Assembly (NCBI GenBank): GCA_965223255.1
Contig: CBDCWA010000004.1
Coordinates: 248,001 to 312,000 of the forward strand
DNA length: 64,000 nt
Reading direction: 5' to 3'
Source: CBDCWA01 sp965223255
GTDB taxonomy: Bacteria > Pseudomonadota > Alphaproteobacteria > Rhizobiales > Hyphomicrobiaceae
The translations under genes and the position numbers were made by a program. The notes beneath the pieces are model-generated. The model saw nothing but the letters and a program-made list of their open reading frames with translations, ran no database searches and was not told where the DNA came from. Positions 19,053 to 27,139 of this stretch are shown here, in pieces. Within the stretch, counting starts at the first letter, position 1. Every line of letters begins with the position of its first letter.

Positions 19053-19223
19053 ATGAACAGAAATCACATTTCTTTAACGATCGCTCTCCTCGCCACCGTA
19101 TTCGTCATATGGGCGCACGCCACGCGCGCTTTTGCCTGGCTCGACCCGATTACGGCCTATCTTGCGCTCGTCGGCTTGGTCGCGATTATCATCATCGACC
19201 TCCGCGCACTTTTGACGAAATAA
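19053..19223 (+). CDS. Small membrane protein, 56 residues
   Basis: The 56-residue product begins MNRNHIS and then has two hydrophobic stretches, about residues 7-27 and 34-50, separated by WLDPITAY, ending with the charged LRALLTK. It fits a two-helix inner membrane protein. No clear ribosome binding site is seen, and the same frame is open back to 18861 over the end of the preceding gene, so the start is uncertain. It ends two bases before the end of the convergent hydrolase gene. Function unknown. Confidence 0.4.
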   Translation: MNRNHISLTIALLATVFVIWAHATRAFAWLDPITAYLALVGLVAIIIIDLRALLTK

Positions 19224-19225
19224 CT

Positions 19226-20029
19226 TCACCCGAGGCTTCGCTCAAAAAACCTCTCAAGCTCGGCGTTGAACGCTGCCGGCTGCTCAAGATTGGTGATATG
19301 AGCCGCATCCTCGATCACACCTGTGGTGGCCCCGGCAATTCTTGACGCCATGTCTGCAATGAGATCAGGCGGCGCGGCGGGATCGGCCCGCCCTGTTATA
19401 ATGTGCACCGGACAGGCGATCTGGTTGAGCCGCTCGACCACATCGATCGTCTGCAGCGCGCGCGCACAGCCAATATACCCATTGACCGATGTCGCTCGAA
19501 TCATCGCGCGCACCCTTTCAAGCTCGGGCGGCTCACGATCACGATAGGCCGCGCTAAACCACCGCTCGGTCGTTGAGGCCACAAGCGCCTCCATCCCTTT
19601 CGACCGCGCGAGTTCGATCCGCGGCTCCCACGATGCAGTGAAGTCAGGCGTTACAAAATGGCGGCAGTCACAGGCCAGCACGGCGGTCACGCGATCGGGT
19701 GCGCCGGCAGCCACTTCAAGCGCCGTTGTGCCTCCAAGCGACAGCCCGATGAGCGCCGATTGCTCGATTCCCAACGCATCCCAGAGCTTGACAAGATCTT
19801 CACCGAGCATACCGATCGTATAAGAGCCTGGCGTAGCGTCAGATCCGCCATGCCCGCGCGTATCATAGCGCAGGATACGATAACGATTTTTGAGCCGGTC
19901 TGCTTGTCCATCCCACAACGACAGGTCCGTGGCATGCGAGTTGGAAAACGTGAGCCACGCCCGCCCACGCGCACCGTCTTCGATGTCCGCATTGACCACA
20001 ATGTCACCAATTTTAACGGACTTTTGCAC
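19226..20029 (-). CDS. Alpha/beta hydrolase, 3-oxoadipate enol-lactonase (PcaD)-like
   Basis: The 267-residue alpha/beta hydrolase has the nucleophile elbow LIGLSLGGTTALE, an oxyanion region FSNSHATDLSLWDGQ, the strand-4 motif RYDTRGHGGSDA and a C-terminal histidine in EDAAHITNLEQP. This resembles PcaD, which opens 3-oxoadipate enol-lactone in the protocatechuate pathway. No other pca gene is nearby, so it may equally be a general esterase of that subgroup. The start is GTG at 20029. The gene stands alone and converges with the small membrane protein gene with two bases between them. Confidence 0.8.
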   Translation of the reverse strand: MQKSVKIGDIVVNADIEDGARGRAWLTFSNSHATDLSLWDGQADRLKNRYRILRYDTRGHGGSDATPGSYTIGMLGEDLVKLWDALGIEQSALIGLSLGGTTALEVAAGAPDRVTAVLACDCRHFVTPDFTASWEPRIELARSKGMEALVASTTERWFSAAYRDREPPELERVRAMIRATSVNGYIGCARALQTIDVVERLNQIACPVHIITGRADPAAPPDLIADMASRIAGATTGVIEDAAHITNLEQPAAFNAELERFFERSLG

Positions 20030-20154
20030 GCCGATGTGCTTCCCATCGCGTTGGCCGGGTTAAGATCTTCCTAGCATAAACGCAGACTGGTGGATCGTCG
20101 ATCCTGCTGCTGTTGCTCATTGACGATTATTCAGTGCCTGGACCGATAATGCGG

Positions 20155-20313
20155 TCACCGAGACCGCGTACGCCGCTCAAAGTCTTGGCCGAGTGATAGG
20201 GTCAGGGTCCTGCCCGGCATCCGCTCTTCACCGATCCCAGTCAGCAGGGGTGAGAGGATCGCGAGTGCGACGAATAAGCTGACGGTTTGCTCATATGTTT
20301 TCAGCACGCGCAT
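20155..20313 (-). CDS. Possible small membrane protein, 52 residues
   Basis: An ATG at 20313 with GAGGGG nine bases upstream starts a 52-residue product: MRVLKTYEQT, one hydrophobic segment (SLFVALAILSPLLTGI) and a basic tail. The frame is open upstream for 71 codons but those residues are cysteine-rich and unlike a real N-terminus. Size and single helix fit the several other tiny membrane proteins found between 19 and 21 kb. Function unknown; existence is plausible, not proven. Confidence 0.35.
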   Translation of the reverse strand: MRVLKTYEQTVSLFVALAILSPLLTGIGEERMPGRTLTLSLGQDFERRTRSR

Positions 20314-20540
20314 GGCGATCCCCTCTACTCTGCGGGAGTAGATGCACTCTAGCGCTACGGGGAAAGACTGACTGTTTCGGATGAGACAAAACGCAACGCA
20401 CTCAAGTTTTTTTGCGCAGCCGCAAACCGTCCTGCATGGCGCGACAACATGGCAACTCACCGCCAGCGACGGAATCCGACAAACTCGTGCGTTAACCATC
20501 TTGGCATCAATTGAACACAGCGTCACTGGAGGGCAGATCG

Positions 20541-20651
20541 TTGGAAGATAAGGAGCCCATTGTCGGCTCAGGGCGTGAGCGCGGGACTATGTGGGCAGTG
20601 GGAATTATTGCGGTAACAACGGTAATTGGATTGATCATACTGGCGACATAA
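20541..20651 (+). CDS. Very small single-span membrane protein, 36 residues, TTG start
   Basis: A TTG codon with GGAGGG seven bases upstream opens a 37-codon frame: a charged N-terminus (EDKEPIVGSGRERG), then one hydrophobic helix from about residue 18 to the end, closed by TAA. The combination of a strong ribosome binding site, charged-then-hydrophobic layout and clean stop supports a genuine small protein. No family is recognised. It lies in the ~500-base gap between two minus-strand small genes. Confidence 0.4.
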   Translation: MEDKEPIVGSGRERGTMWAVGIIAVTTVIGLIILAT

Positions 20652-20727
20652 GACTTACACCGTTACATCACGACCAATACCGGTATGCATCACCGGCAGA
20701 ACGCATGTGATGTGCTGCGTTCGTGGG

Positions 20728-20758
20728 CCCGCCTCCGGCGGGACGCATGAGTATGCGT
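20728..20758. repeat. Two adjacent hairpins between convergent small genes
   Basis: Two perfect inverted repeats lie back to back: CCCGCC-TCC-GGCGGG (20728-20742) and ACGCAT-GAGT-ATGCGT (20743-20758). They sit between the plus-strand 36-residue gene and the end of the minus-strand 62-residue gene. GGGCCCGCGG and a near copy follow at about 20762 and 20795. There is no T-run, so a factor-independent terminator is doubtful; a transcript-end or mRNA-stability hairpin is possible. Confidence 0.4.
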
Positions 20759-20820
20759 GGTGGGCCCGCGGCTCTTTCATGATCATTTTCGATCGGCCCG
20801 CGGCATGGAACCAGCGCCAC

Positions 20821-21009
20821 CTACCTTTCAGATGGCCACAGCCATTGCGCCACCATGAGGCCGCTGAGGGCCCCAAGCCCGGCACCGATCTCACCTGGTC
20901 CAATCACGATCCCGTTGATATCTAATTCGAACCGAAGAAACATTGCCACCAATGCCCCCACAGCCGCCGATAGACCAATCAGCAAATGATAAGACTTAAT
21001 AGACCTCAT
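20821..21009 (-). CDS. Small membrane protein, 62 residues
   Basis: ATG 21009 has GGGAGATCGGG just upstream and starts a 62-residue product. It has two hydrophobic segments (about 8-24 and 35-56) joined by a short segment FELDINGIVIGPGEIGAG, ending LWPSER. The glycine-rich second helix suggests close helix packing. No family is recognised. It is one of several isolated tiny membrane-protein genes in this stretch. Confidence 0.5.
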   Translation of the reverse strand: MRSIKSYHLLIGLSAAVGALVAMFLRFELDINGIVIGPGEIGAGLGALSGLMVAQWLWPSER

Positions 21010-21687
21010 AACCCGATCTCCCAATTGGCATGATGGTGCGCCCGTCACGCGAAAGCGCCTCTCGAACGCTTCATTAGAGGTCGCAACGAGGGTCCATTCG
21101 GTTCAAAACGGATCGGTATGAAGCGTCCGGCACCGGCACGGGCAGGCACCAACCTGGCACGCATTAGTCGAGTGCGGCGCTCGATAACCCAACAAACTGG
21201 GGCCTGTCGCTCAAAGGTCAGAACAGACGCCTCGGCACATCCCGGCAGGCCCACATGTATCGGTCCTTCGAGCGGTATTAGGTCGAATTGATCACTGGGA
21301 CTACGCGACGGCGATATTCAAATCGATTTCGATTGTTTGGTGCTGTAAGGCCTAAGCAACCCGCGTTCCCCCTACGCACGTCCCGACGCCCCATCGCCCT
21401 CAAGAGATGACGAACCACGCATTTAAGGGTGTGCGTGCGTGCAAGTCGGACGGCTCAGTCACTGCTACGGACTTTCCGTGGCTAGCAGCTTCGAATTGCA
21501 GGGCGACGGCTGCTCGGGCCAAATGACCAAGAACCGCCACGCTGGAATACGCATGTGCAATTTCCCTTACATCGGGCCGAACCATCACCTGAAACATTGT
21601 GGAAATTATTGGGGCAAAGGTCCGCTACCCCCTTTTGCCGCGTCCCACGGCATGTCGCAGAAACCAAGAGCGTCCTCCATCGTGACT
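21010..21687. other. Intergenic stretch of about 680 bases without a supported gene
   Basis: Both strands were read. Open frames exist on both strands, but none has a start with a ribosome binding site or a residue composition like a protein. No tRNA, repeat or clear terminator was recognised. A non-coding RNA cannot be excluded by eye. Confidence 0.5.
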
Positions 21688-22053
21688 CTAGAGAGGTTCC
21701 TTGTATGTCATGCCACAGGTTGGACAGTGCCACATCTCATGATCATCGGTTTCGTCTGGATTGACCTTAGCCACCAATACGGACTGAATACCATACGCAT
21801 CACCATCAGAAGAGATATGCTTGATCCAGCAATTGGAACAGAGCGGCCTGCCGTCATCACTTTCGCCTGGAAATGTCGTCAGCCGCAAGTGAGCGGTCTG
21901 CGATACCTTCATCTTTGCTTCTAATTCTTCGACCTCTTTCTCCAGCCGGGCGATTTCATTGATGGCCTCTGTGCGCCTATGGTCGTGCATCTGCAGATGC
22001 TTCCGCTCGCGCTCTGCCACACGTTTCAAATGCGTCTTGACACTATATGACAT
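21688..22053 (-). CDS. Coiled-coil protein with a C-terminal four-cysteine zinc ribbon
   Basis: I do not recognise a named family. The 121-residue protein has an N-terminal charged coiled coil (about residues 8-50, RRTEAINEIARLEKEVEELEAK). A domain with CSNCWIKH at about 72-79 and WHCPTCGMTYKE at about 108-119 follows, a CxxC...CxxC pattern that fits a zinc ribbon. The protein could bind nucleic acid or another protein. ATG 22053 follows GGAGGG at a suitable distance, and the coding bias looks real. It is a single gene flanked by two gene-free stretches of more than 600 bases each. Confidence 0.65.
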   Translation of the reverse strand: MSYSVKTHLKRVAERERKHLQMHDHRRTEAINEIARLEKEVEELEAKMKVSQTAHLRLTTFPGESDDGRPLCSNCWIKHISSDGDAYGIQSVLVAKVNPDETDDHEMWHCPTCGMTYKEPL

Positions 22054-22679
22054 TATCTTTGCCCTCCGTCATAGAATGCTAGGGCGGCCACGCACCCCTG
22101 CTCGTAACTGAACGCAAACGGCCTCCTCCCCGAGCGAACATTGCAGCACGCGATCTCAGGAACATTTCCAGGTCTGACTGATTGCCAACCGGCGAAATGT
22201 CCATGTGGATTTGTTCGTCGGTCTAGACCCGCCAAATGTACAACGAATATAGGCTAACATAGTTTGTATTTGATGTGCACCGCGGCGCAATATGTGCACC
22301 GACATCGCAGGAGAGATGATCCTTCAGTTGCGCAAAGCCATTCCAGTATTTGCCCCAAGATGGCCCAAACAATAGAGCAACTGATACTCCCAAACTGGCA
22401 ATTTACCCTTACGCCTTGCATAAAGTGCAAATCGCTAACACCAGCGGCCACGAATCACCAGAGCGACATGACGCCGTTCTTCTTTCCGAGATGAGCCCAT
22501 CGCCGCTGCGAGCCCAACCCGGATCTCAATTGAATTAAGCCAATGGATAACGAACAGGCGCATTTACACCCTTGCAACACACCCCGCTTATCTCTATTTT
22601 GCGCCCCTCGCTGAGAGCCGGGGCCGCGTCAACTGTGCGCGGGTGAACCGATCGCGGATTTCGGTGATTCAACAAGGTG
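22054..22679. other. Intergenic stretch of about 625 bases before the tRNA gene
   Basis: No convincing gene on either strand; frames present have no ribosome binding site and unlikely composition. The last ~120 bases must hold the promoter of the tRNA gene. A GC-rich imperfect hairpin lies near 22598-22624. Confidence 0.5.
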
Positions 22680-22755
22680 GGGCCTGTAGCTCAATGGTTA
22701 GAGCCGACGGCTCATAACCGTCTGGTTGCAGGTTCGAGTCCTGCCGGGCCCACCA
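22680..22755 (+). tRNA. tRNA with CAU anticodon, probably tRNA-Ile2 (lysidine type)
   Basis: The 76-base gene folds as a cloverleaf: acceptor GGGCCTG pairs with CGGGCCC (one G-T pair), D arm around TAGCTCAATGGTTAGAGC, anticodon loop CTCATAA, T arm GCAGG-TTCGAGT-CCTGC, and an encoded CCA. With a CAU anticodon it could be elongator tRNA-Met or the tRNA-Ile that TilS converts to lysidine. The acceptor pairs C4-G69 and C5-G68, known TilS determinants in E. coli, favour Ile2. It is not an initiator, since it has a normal G1-C72 pair. Confidence 0.9.
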
Positions 22756-22978
22756 ATATATCGCTGACGCAGAACTGATGGTCTTCACCCGTGCCGCAAC
22801 GGCCGGCGGATACCCGGGCCAGGCTCCCGCCCCGAATTCGGCCCGAGCAAACGCTTCTCGGCACCCGACGCCATACTTGACCCCATTCTTATTGCGCCCC
22901 GCTTTACCAAAACATGGCACATACCCCTTCGACTCCATACCTCTCCACCCTTTCAACCACGATCCAGATCGGCTACCA

Positions 22979-24031
22979 ATGCTCGCTATGGGACCCTTGC
23001 GAATTCTGATTTTGTCAGACGGTCGGGCCGGGCACTTCAACATTTCTGAAGGGCTGGCAACGGCGCTGTCGCGGCGCTTTCGAACCGAGGTCAGGCGCAG
23101 TGAGGTGCGGCGTGGGGCATGGTCAAGCACGATCCTTGCGCCTGTGTCCAACGTCGCGGGCCCCAATAGCCCGATTTCTTCCCGTTGGATCTTGAAACGC
23201 ATCTACGGCCTTGATCCCGATAGCCTACCCGAAGCGAATTTGATCATCTCGGCCGGCGCTGAAACACTTGCGGCCAATGCCTGCCTGGCACAAATTCGGC
23301 AGATCCCAAACATCTTCTACGGCTCGCTGCGCCTCTTTTCACCATCGCTCTTCTCGCTGGCTCTGACGTCCTATGAGCGTCAAGTAAAATATCCAAACCA
23401 GGCAATGGCGCTCAAACCTTCGCGGTTTGACGCCGACCGCTTTCAACGCCCGCCACTTGACCCAAATGTGCCACCGGCAACTGCAGGCTTATTGATCGGC
23501 GGCAATACCGGGACCATTCGCTTTACCGATCAGGACTGGCAGCAACTGCTGCAGTTTGTGGCCGACACAAATCATGACACTGGCATCGCATGGACCATCA
23601 CCAATTCGCGCCGAACACCTGACAGCGTTAGCGATCAAGTAGCCAAGCAGGCCGGCGTGTCAGGATCCGGGATCGAACGCTTTGTCGACGTTCGTGATCC
23701 GGCAACCGGTACACTCGACGATGTCTTTGCCGCCAGCGACATCATTATGTGCACGAATGATTCAAGCACCATGTTGTCGGAAGCCGTGCAACTGAGACGC
23801 CCAGTCATTGGCCTCACCCCGGCCCGCTTTCAACTCACACCAAACGAGATGAGTTATCGCGATTATCTCGAGCGACAAGGTTGGGTTCGCTCTTTCGAGC
23901 TCCAGCAGATTGATCCCCACCAGGTCTTGAGTGCGATCAAGCACCTGACACCGATGCAAACCGATGCCCTTGATCAGATGGCCGATTTGATAGTCACTCA
24001 CATCCCGGAATTGGCAAACTTTGCACATTAG
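22979..24031 (+). CDS. ELM1/GtrOC1-family (mitochondrial fission ELM1-like) protein
   Basis: The 350-residue protein matches the bacterial Mito_fiss_Elm1 family. It starts with LRILILSDGRAGHFNISEGLA, has a central LLIGGNTGTIRFTDQDW, and ends with the family's CTNDSSTMLSEAVQLRRPVIGL. This last motif and the two-domain layout resemble GT-B glycosyltransferases, so a role in surface glycan assembly has been suggested for bacterial members; this is not established. ATG 22979 or 22988 is the likely start; the frame stays open upstream to the tRNA gene but that part is proline-rich and unlike the family. It begins about 220 bases after the tRNA. Confidence 0.8.
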   Translation: MLAMGPLRILILSDGRAGHFNISEGLATALSRRFRTEVRRSEVRRGAWSSTILAPVSNVAGPNSPISSRWILKRIYGLDPDSLPEANLIISAGAETLAANACLAQIRQIPNIFYGSLRLFSPSLFSLALTSYERQVKYPNQAMALKPSRFDADRFQRPPLDPNVPPATAGLLIGGNTGTIRFTDQDWQQLLQFVADTNHDTGIAWTITNSRRTPDSVSDQVAKQAGVSGSGIERFVDVRDPATGTLDDVFAASDIIMCTNDSSTMLSEAVQLRRPVIGLTPARFQLTPNEMSYRDYLERQGWVRSFELQQIDPHQVLSAIKHLTPMQTDALDQMADLIVTHIPELANFAH

Positions 24032-24264
24032 CCCTCTGGTTAACCAGACCTCGACCAAGCCCCACCCGGTCATCATTTGCGACGGCCTTAGAGCCGAGTT
24101 GATGCCAAAAACGACGGCATTAGGCTTGAATTGAGCATATTTTCGGCGAAATCCTTGCATAGAATTCTAGGACATGGGAGGTTTCGCCCGGCCGGCAATA
24201 AGCCACGGTCGGAATGGAGGTTAATGCGACCTCTCTGACGATAAGGACACCACAAGGAGGGTGT

Positions 24265-25560
24265 ATGTTTATGAATGCGCTTACACGAATTGGAAAATAC
24301 ACAGTACCTGCATTGCTTGCTGGTGGACTGATGCTGCCAACAGCGGCAACCGCCGACAAGGTTGCTGACTTTTACAAAGGCAAACGTCTGAGCATGTATG
24401 TCGGCTTCAGCCAAGGCGGCGGCTATGACACTTATGCCCGCGTTCTGGCAGCCCACATGGGCCGGCACATCCCAGGCAAACCGTCATTTGTCACCAGGAA
24501 CTTGACCGGTGCAGGCAGTATGCGCTTGGTCAACCAACTCTATAACGTCATGAAAAAGGACGGCACCAACGTTGCAACGTTTGGTCGTGGTATTCCTGCC
24601 AACCAGGTGTTTGGTGAAAAAGGCGTGCAATATGACGCCCGCAAGATCAACTGGCTCGGCAGCTTGAACAGCGAAGTCAGCGTCTGCGTTGCCTGGCACA
24701 CGGTTCCAGTCAATACCGTGGGAGACCTAAAAACACGCGGTCTGATCGTCGGCGGCACCGGTCCATCTGGCGACACTGACGTGTTCCCAAAAGTCATGAA
24801 CAACATAGTCGGCACCAAGATGAAGTTGGTCACCGGTTATCCCGGCGGCAATGACATCAATTTCGCCATGGAGCGCAAGGAACTCGAAGGCCGCTGCGGC
24901 TGGTCATGGTCGTCCGTGGTGTCAACCCGCCCACAATGGATCAAGGACAAAAAAATTAAGCTCCTGGTGCAAATGGCGACTGAGAAACATCCGGCATTGC
25001 CGAACGTTCCCTTCGTCATGGATCTCGCCAAATCGAAGAAGGACAAGCAGATTCTCGAGCTGATTTACGGCCGCCAGGACTATGGCCGTCCATTCGCCAC
25101 CACACCGGGCGTGCCGAAGGCGCGGGTTGCGGCTCTGCGTAAAGCCTTCGTGGCAACGGGCAAGGATCCGAAATTCACGGCGGAAGCCAAGAAGCGGAAC
25201 TTGCCGCTCCTGATCATGGATGGCGAAAAACTGCAGAAGAAGATCGTTGCACTCTTCGACATACCCAAGGACCTTATTGCCGAAGCAAACAAGGCCCAGA
25301 AGTACGATGGCAACATCCAAATCACCAAGGCCAAGATCCCGACGGAAGTTAAAAAAGACTTCAAGGTCTCCACGACCAAGCGTGGCGGTCGCTCGATTAC
25401 CTTTGTCCTTGGTTCCAAGAAACAAAAGGTCAGTGTCAGCGGCAGCAGGACCAAGGTGACCATCGCCGGCAAGAAGGCCAAGCGCAAGGCGATCACCGTT
25501 GGTATGGTGTGCACGCTCAAGCACAAGGGCTCAAAGGCCTTGGCGATCGACTGCAAATAA
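24265..25560 (+). CDS. TctC/Bug-type periplasmic substrate-binding protein with a Lys-rich C-terminal extension
   Basis: The 431-residue precursor has a signal peptide (cleavage near ATA-DK). A TctC-like binding fold follows: FYKGKRLSMYVGFSQGGGYDTYARVLAAHMGRHIPGKP, NLTGAGSMRLVNQLYN and YPGGNDINFAMERKELEGR. In tripartite tricarboxylate transporters such proteins deliver carboxylates to TctA/TctB. No membrane subunit is present here, so it is an orphan. Residues from about 350 add a lysine-rich, probably beta-sheet domain of about 80 residues ending MVCTLKHKGSKALAIDCK, with two cysteines. Two ATGs are possible: 24265, or 24271, which is better spaced from GGAGGG. A terminator follows 24 bases after the stop. 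Confidence 0.82.
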   Translation: MFMNALTRIGKYTVPALLAGGLMLPTAATADKVADFYKGKRLSMYVGFSQGGGYDTYARVLAAHMGRHIPGKPSFVTRNLTGAGSMRLVNQLYNVMKKDGTNVATFGRGIPANQVFGEKGVQYDARKINWLGSLNSEVSVCVAWHTVPVNTVGDLKTRGLIVGGTGPSGDTDVFPKVMNNIVGTKMKLVTGYPGGNDINFAMERKELEGRCGWSWSSVVSTRPQWIKDKKIKLLVQMATEKHPALPNVPFVMDLAKSKKDKQILELIYGRQDYGRPFATTPGVPKARVAALRKAFVATGKDPKFTAEAKKRNLPLLIMDGEKLQKKIVALFDIPKDLIAEANKAQKYDGNIQITKAKIPTEVKKDFKVSTTKRGGRSITFVLGSKKQKVSVSGSRTKVTIAGKKAKRKAITVGMVCTLKHKGSKALAIDCK

Positions 25561-25584
25561 GCACCAAACCTTTTTGACGAACAA

Positions 25585-25621
25585 CAAAAGGGCCGGGATG
25601 TATGTCATCCCGGCCCTTTTG
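25585..25621. terminator. Bidirectional intrinsic terminator
   Basis: A 16-bp perfect stem (CAAAAGGGCCGGGATG pairing with CATCCCGGCCCTTTTG) with a 5-base loop TATGT lies between two convergent genes. Its A-rich left and T-rich right edges give a U-tract for transcripts from either direction, so it can end both the TctC-type gene and the cupin gene. Confidence 0.9.
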
Positions 25622-25644
25622 TTTGGCATCACCCGGAATTGAGA

Positions 25645-26844
25645 TCAGATGGCCGGGCCGATCGACTGCGGCGTCTGAATGACCCCGGTCAGTTGATCGT
25701 CCGGGATTGCCCGTAATGCATCTTCATCAAAGATATCGCCCATCTGCGATTCGACACCGCTTTCCTTGATCGCGTCGAGCCAGCGCCGATGTATGCGTGG
25801 ATCCTGATCTTCATATTCGATTTGGCGGCCGCCCTTTTGCACAGATATCGAACCGCCACCCTCCGCACTGCGCTTTCTAAGCGCGATAAACGGATAGCGC
25901 CTGGAGCCAAGGCTGCAGGCGAGATACCGTGCCGGTGTTGGCCCGGTGTTGAAATGCTGGTGGAACATCCAGAACGGCGGCGTATACATGAAACCGTGTC
26001 GCCAGGGAAATTCCTTGAACTCACTCTCGCCTTCATACCATAGCAACGTATAGCCAACGCCATCGACCGCATGCACATGCGTGCCCGCCGCATGGCGATG
26101 CGCCTTCTTGTAGCGCCCTGCCGGAATCTGCGATGAATGGGCATGCATCGTACCATCCGCCAGCACAAACGATACATTCAACGAGCCCTTGCCGCGCTCA
26201 TTGAGTTCATAGAGCTTGAAACTCGTGAGATCGGGCACAAAATTGGTCTCCCACACATTCAGCATCGCAACATCCTTGCCGCGGCTGATCGGTAGGTGTT
26301 CGCCTTCGCCATCGAAGTGGTTAGCCGCCCCGATACGCTCCCCGAACGTGCAAGGGTTATCAAACACAAAATCTACATTGTGATAGAGATTGAGGGTCAG
26401 CGGAGCATCATTCGTGCACGATAGCTTGACCCGCTCAGCACCCGATCCATTAAAGATTTGATACTGGCAATTGAGAGGAATGGCGAATAACGCCTTAGGC
26501 CCCCACTCAAAGGTCTGTTTTTGCCCACTCGGAAACCAAATCGTGGTGCTGCCATAGCCCTCCAGAACGTAGAAGAAGGCCTCATAAAGATGCTTGACCG
26601 GCCGCGTCTTCTGGCCAGGCGCAACCTCGATGACATAGTTGGCCATAAAGTCACCCCGGCCGTGGGTGTGGGCAAAGCAGCCTTTGGCCTCATAGCGATC
26701 CCAGTCGCCAGTCTCAAGCGAGATTAAGTCGTGTCCAAAATCCAAATGCACCGGAATACCTTCCGCTTCGGTCCAATTGACATAAGGATCGACAAGGAAC
26801 TTGCCGGACAAATCTACGGCCTGGGCATTGGTGTCTTCGCTCAT
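25645..26844 (-). CDS. Double-cupin protein, 'ethanolamine ammonia-lyase activating protein'-like
   Basis: The 399-residue protein has two cupin halves. The first (about residues 60-165) has FMANYVIEVAPGQKTRPVKHLYEAFFYVLEGYGST and FAIPLNCQYQIFNGSG. The second (about 225-330) has SSQIPAGRYKKAHRHAAGTHVHAVDGVGYTLLW and PFWMFHQHFNTGP. The histidines of the second half (HRH, HVH, HQH) look able to bind metal, while the first half lacks a full His set. Database relatives carry the label ethanolamine ammonia-lyase activating protein, but no eut gene is near and a dioxygenase or sensor role is as likely. ATG 26844 follows GGAGG closely. It lies alone. Confidence 0.7.
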   Translation of the reverse strand: MSEDTNAQAVDLSGKFLVDPYVNWTEAEGIPVHLDFGHDLISLETGDWDRYEAKGCFAHTHGRGDFMANYVIEVAPGQKTRPVKHLYEAFFYVLEGYGSTTIWFPSGQKQTFEWGPKALFAIPLNCQYQIFNGSGAERVKLSCTNDAPLTLNLYHNVDFVFDNPCTFGERIGAANHFDGEGEHLPISRGKDVAMLNVWETNFVPDLTSFKLYELNERGKGSLNVSFVLADGTMHAHSSQIPAGRYKKAHRHAAGTHVHAVDGVGYTLLWYEGESEFKEFPWRHGFMYTPPFWMFHQHFNTGPTPARYLACSLGSRRYPFIALRKRSAEGGGSISVQKGGRQIEYEDQDPRIHRRWLDAIKESGVESQMGDIFDEDALRAIPDDQLTGVIQTPQSIGPAI

Positions 26845-26868
26845 ACAACCTCCAATGTTTATGATTAA

Positions 26869-26886
26869 TTGGTAAAATTCCACCAA
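26869..26886. promoter_or_regulatory. Possible operator upstream of the cupin gene
   Basis: The inverted repeat TTGGT-AAAATTCC-ACCAA lies 24 bases before the cupin start codon, partly in an AT-rich stretch suitable for a promoter. Position and symmetry fit a repressor site; no regulator gene is adjacent and short repeats occur by chance. Confidence 0.25.
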
Positions 26887-27139
26887 GTTGTCTGATAGAT
26901 CTACCATAATGCCCCCATAAGGGTCCGGTAAATATGATAAATTTTGGCCCGGTAAGCATGTCGCGAAAGACCACTGGTTATGCTATGGTCTTCAGCGCTA
27001 ATTTGCAGCCGTCGACCAATGCTTGGGCGGTGACGGGCAATTGGACGGCCGGCGCGTAGCGCTTGTGGATGAGGAGAGGGGCTGAGCGACGTGCAACGAG
27101 CGCCCCAATTCGCGCAGCCTGCAACAACAGGAGCCCTTG

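Noticed and set aside
21439..21924. 161-codon plus-strand frame
   Set aside because: No ribosome binding site; its second half is antisense to the zinc-ribbon gene, which has better coding signs.
22669..23202. Minus-strand open frame of 177 codons ending WWARQDSNLQP...
   Set aside because: Its C-terminal part is the reverse complement of the tRNA gene, a well-known false protein; the rest is antisense to the ELM1-family gene.
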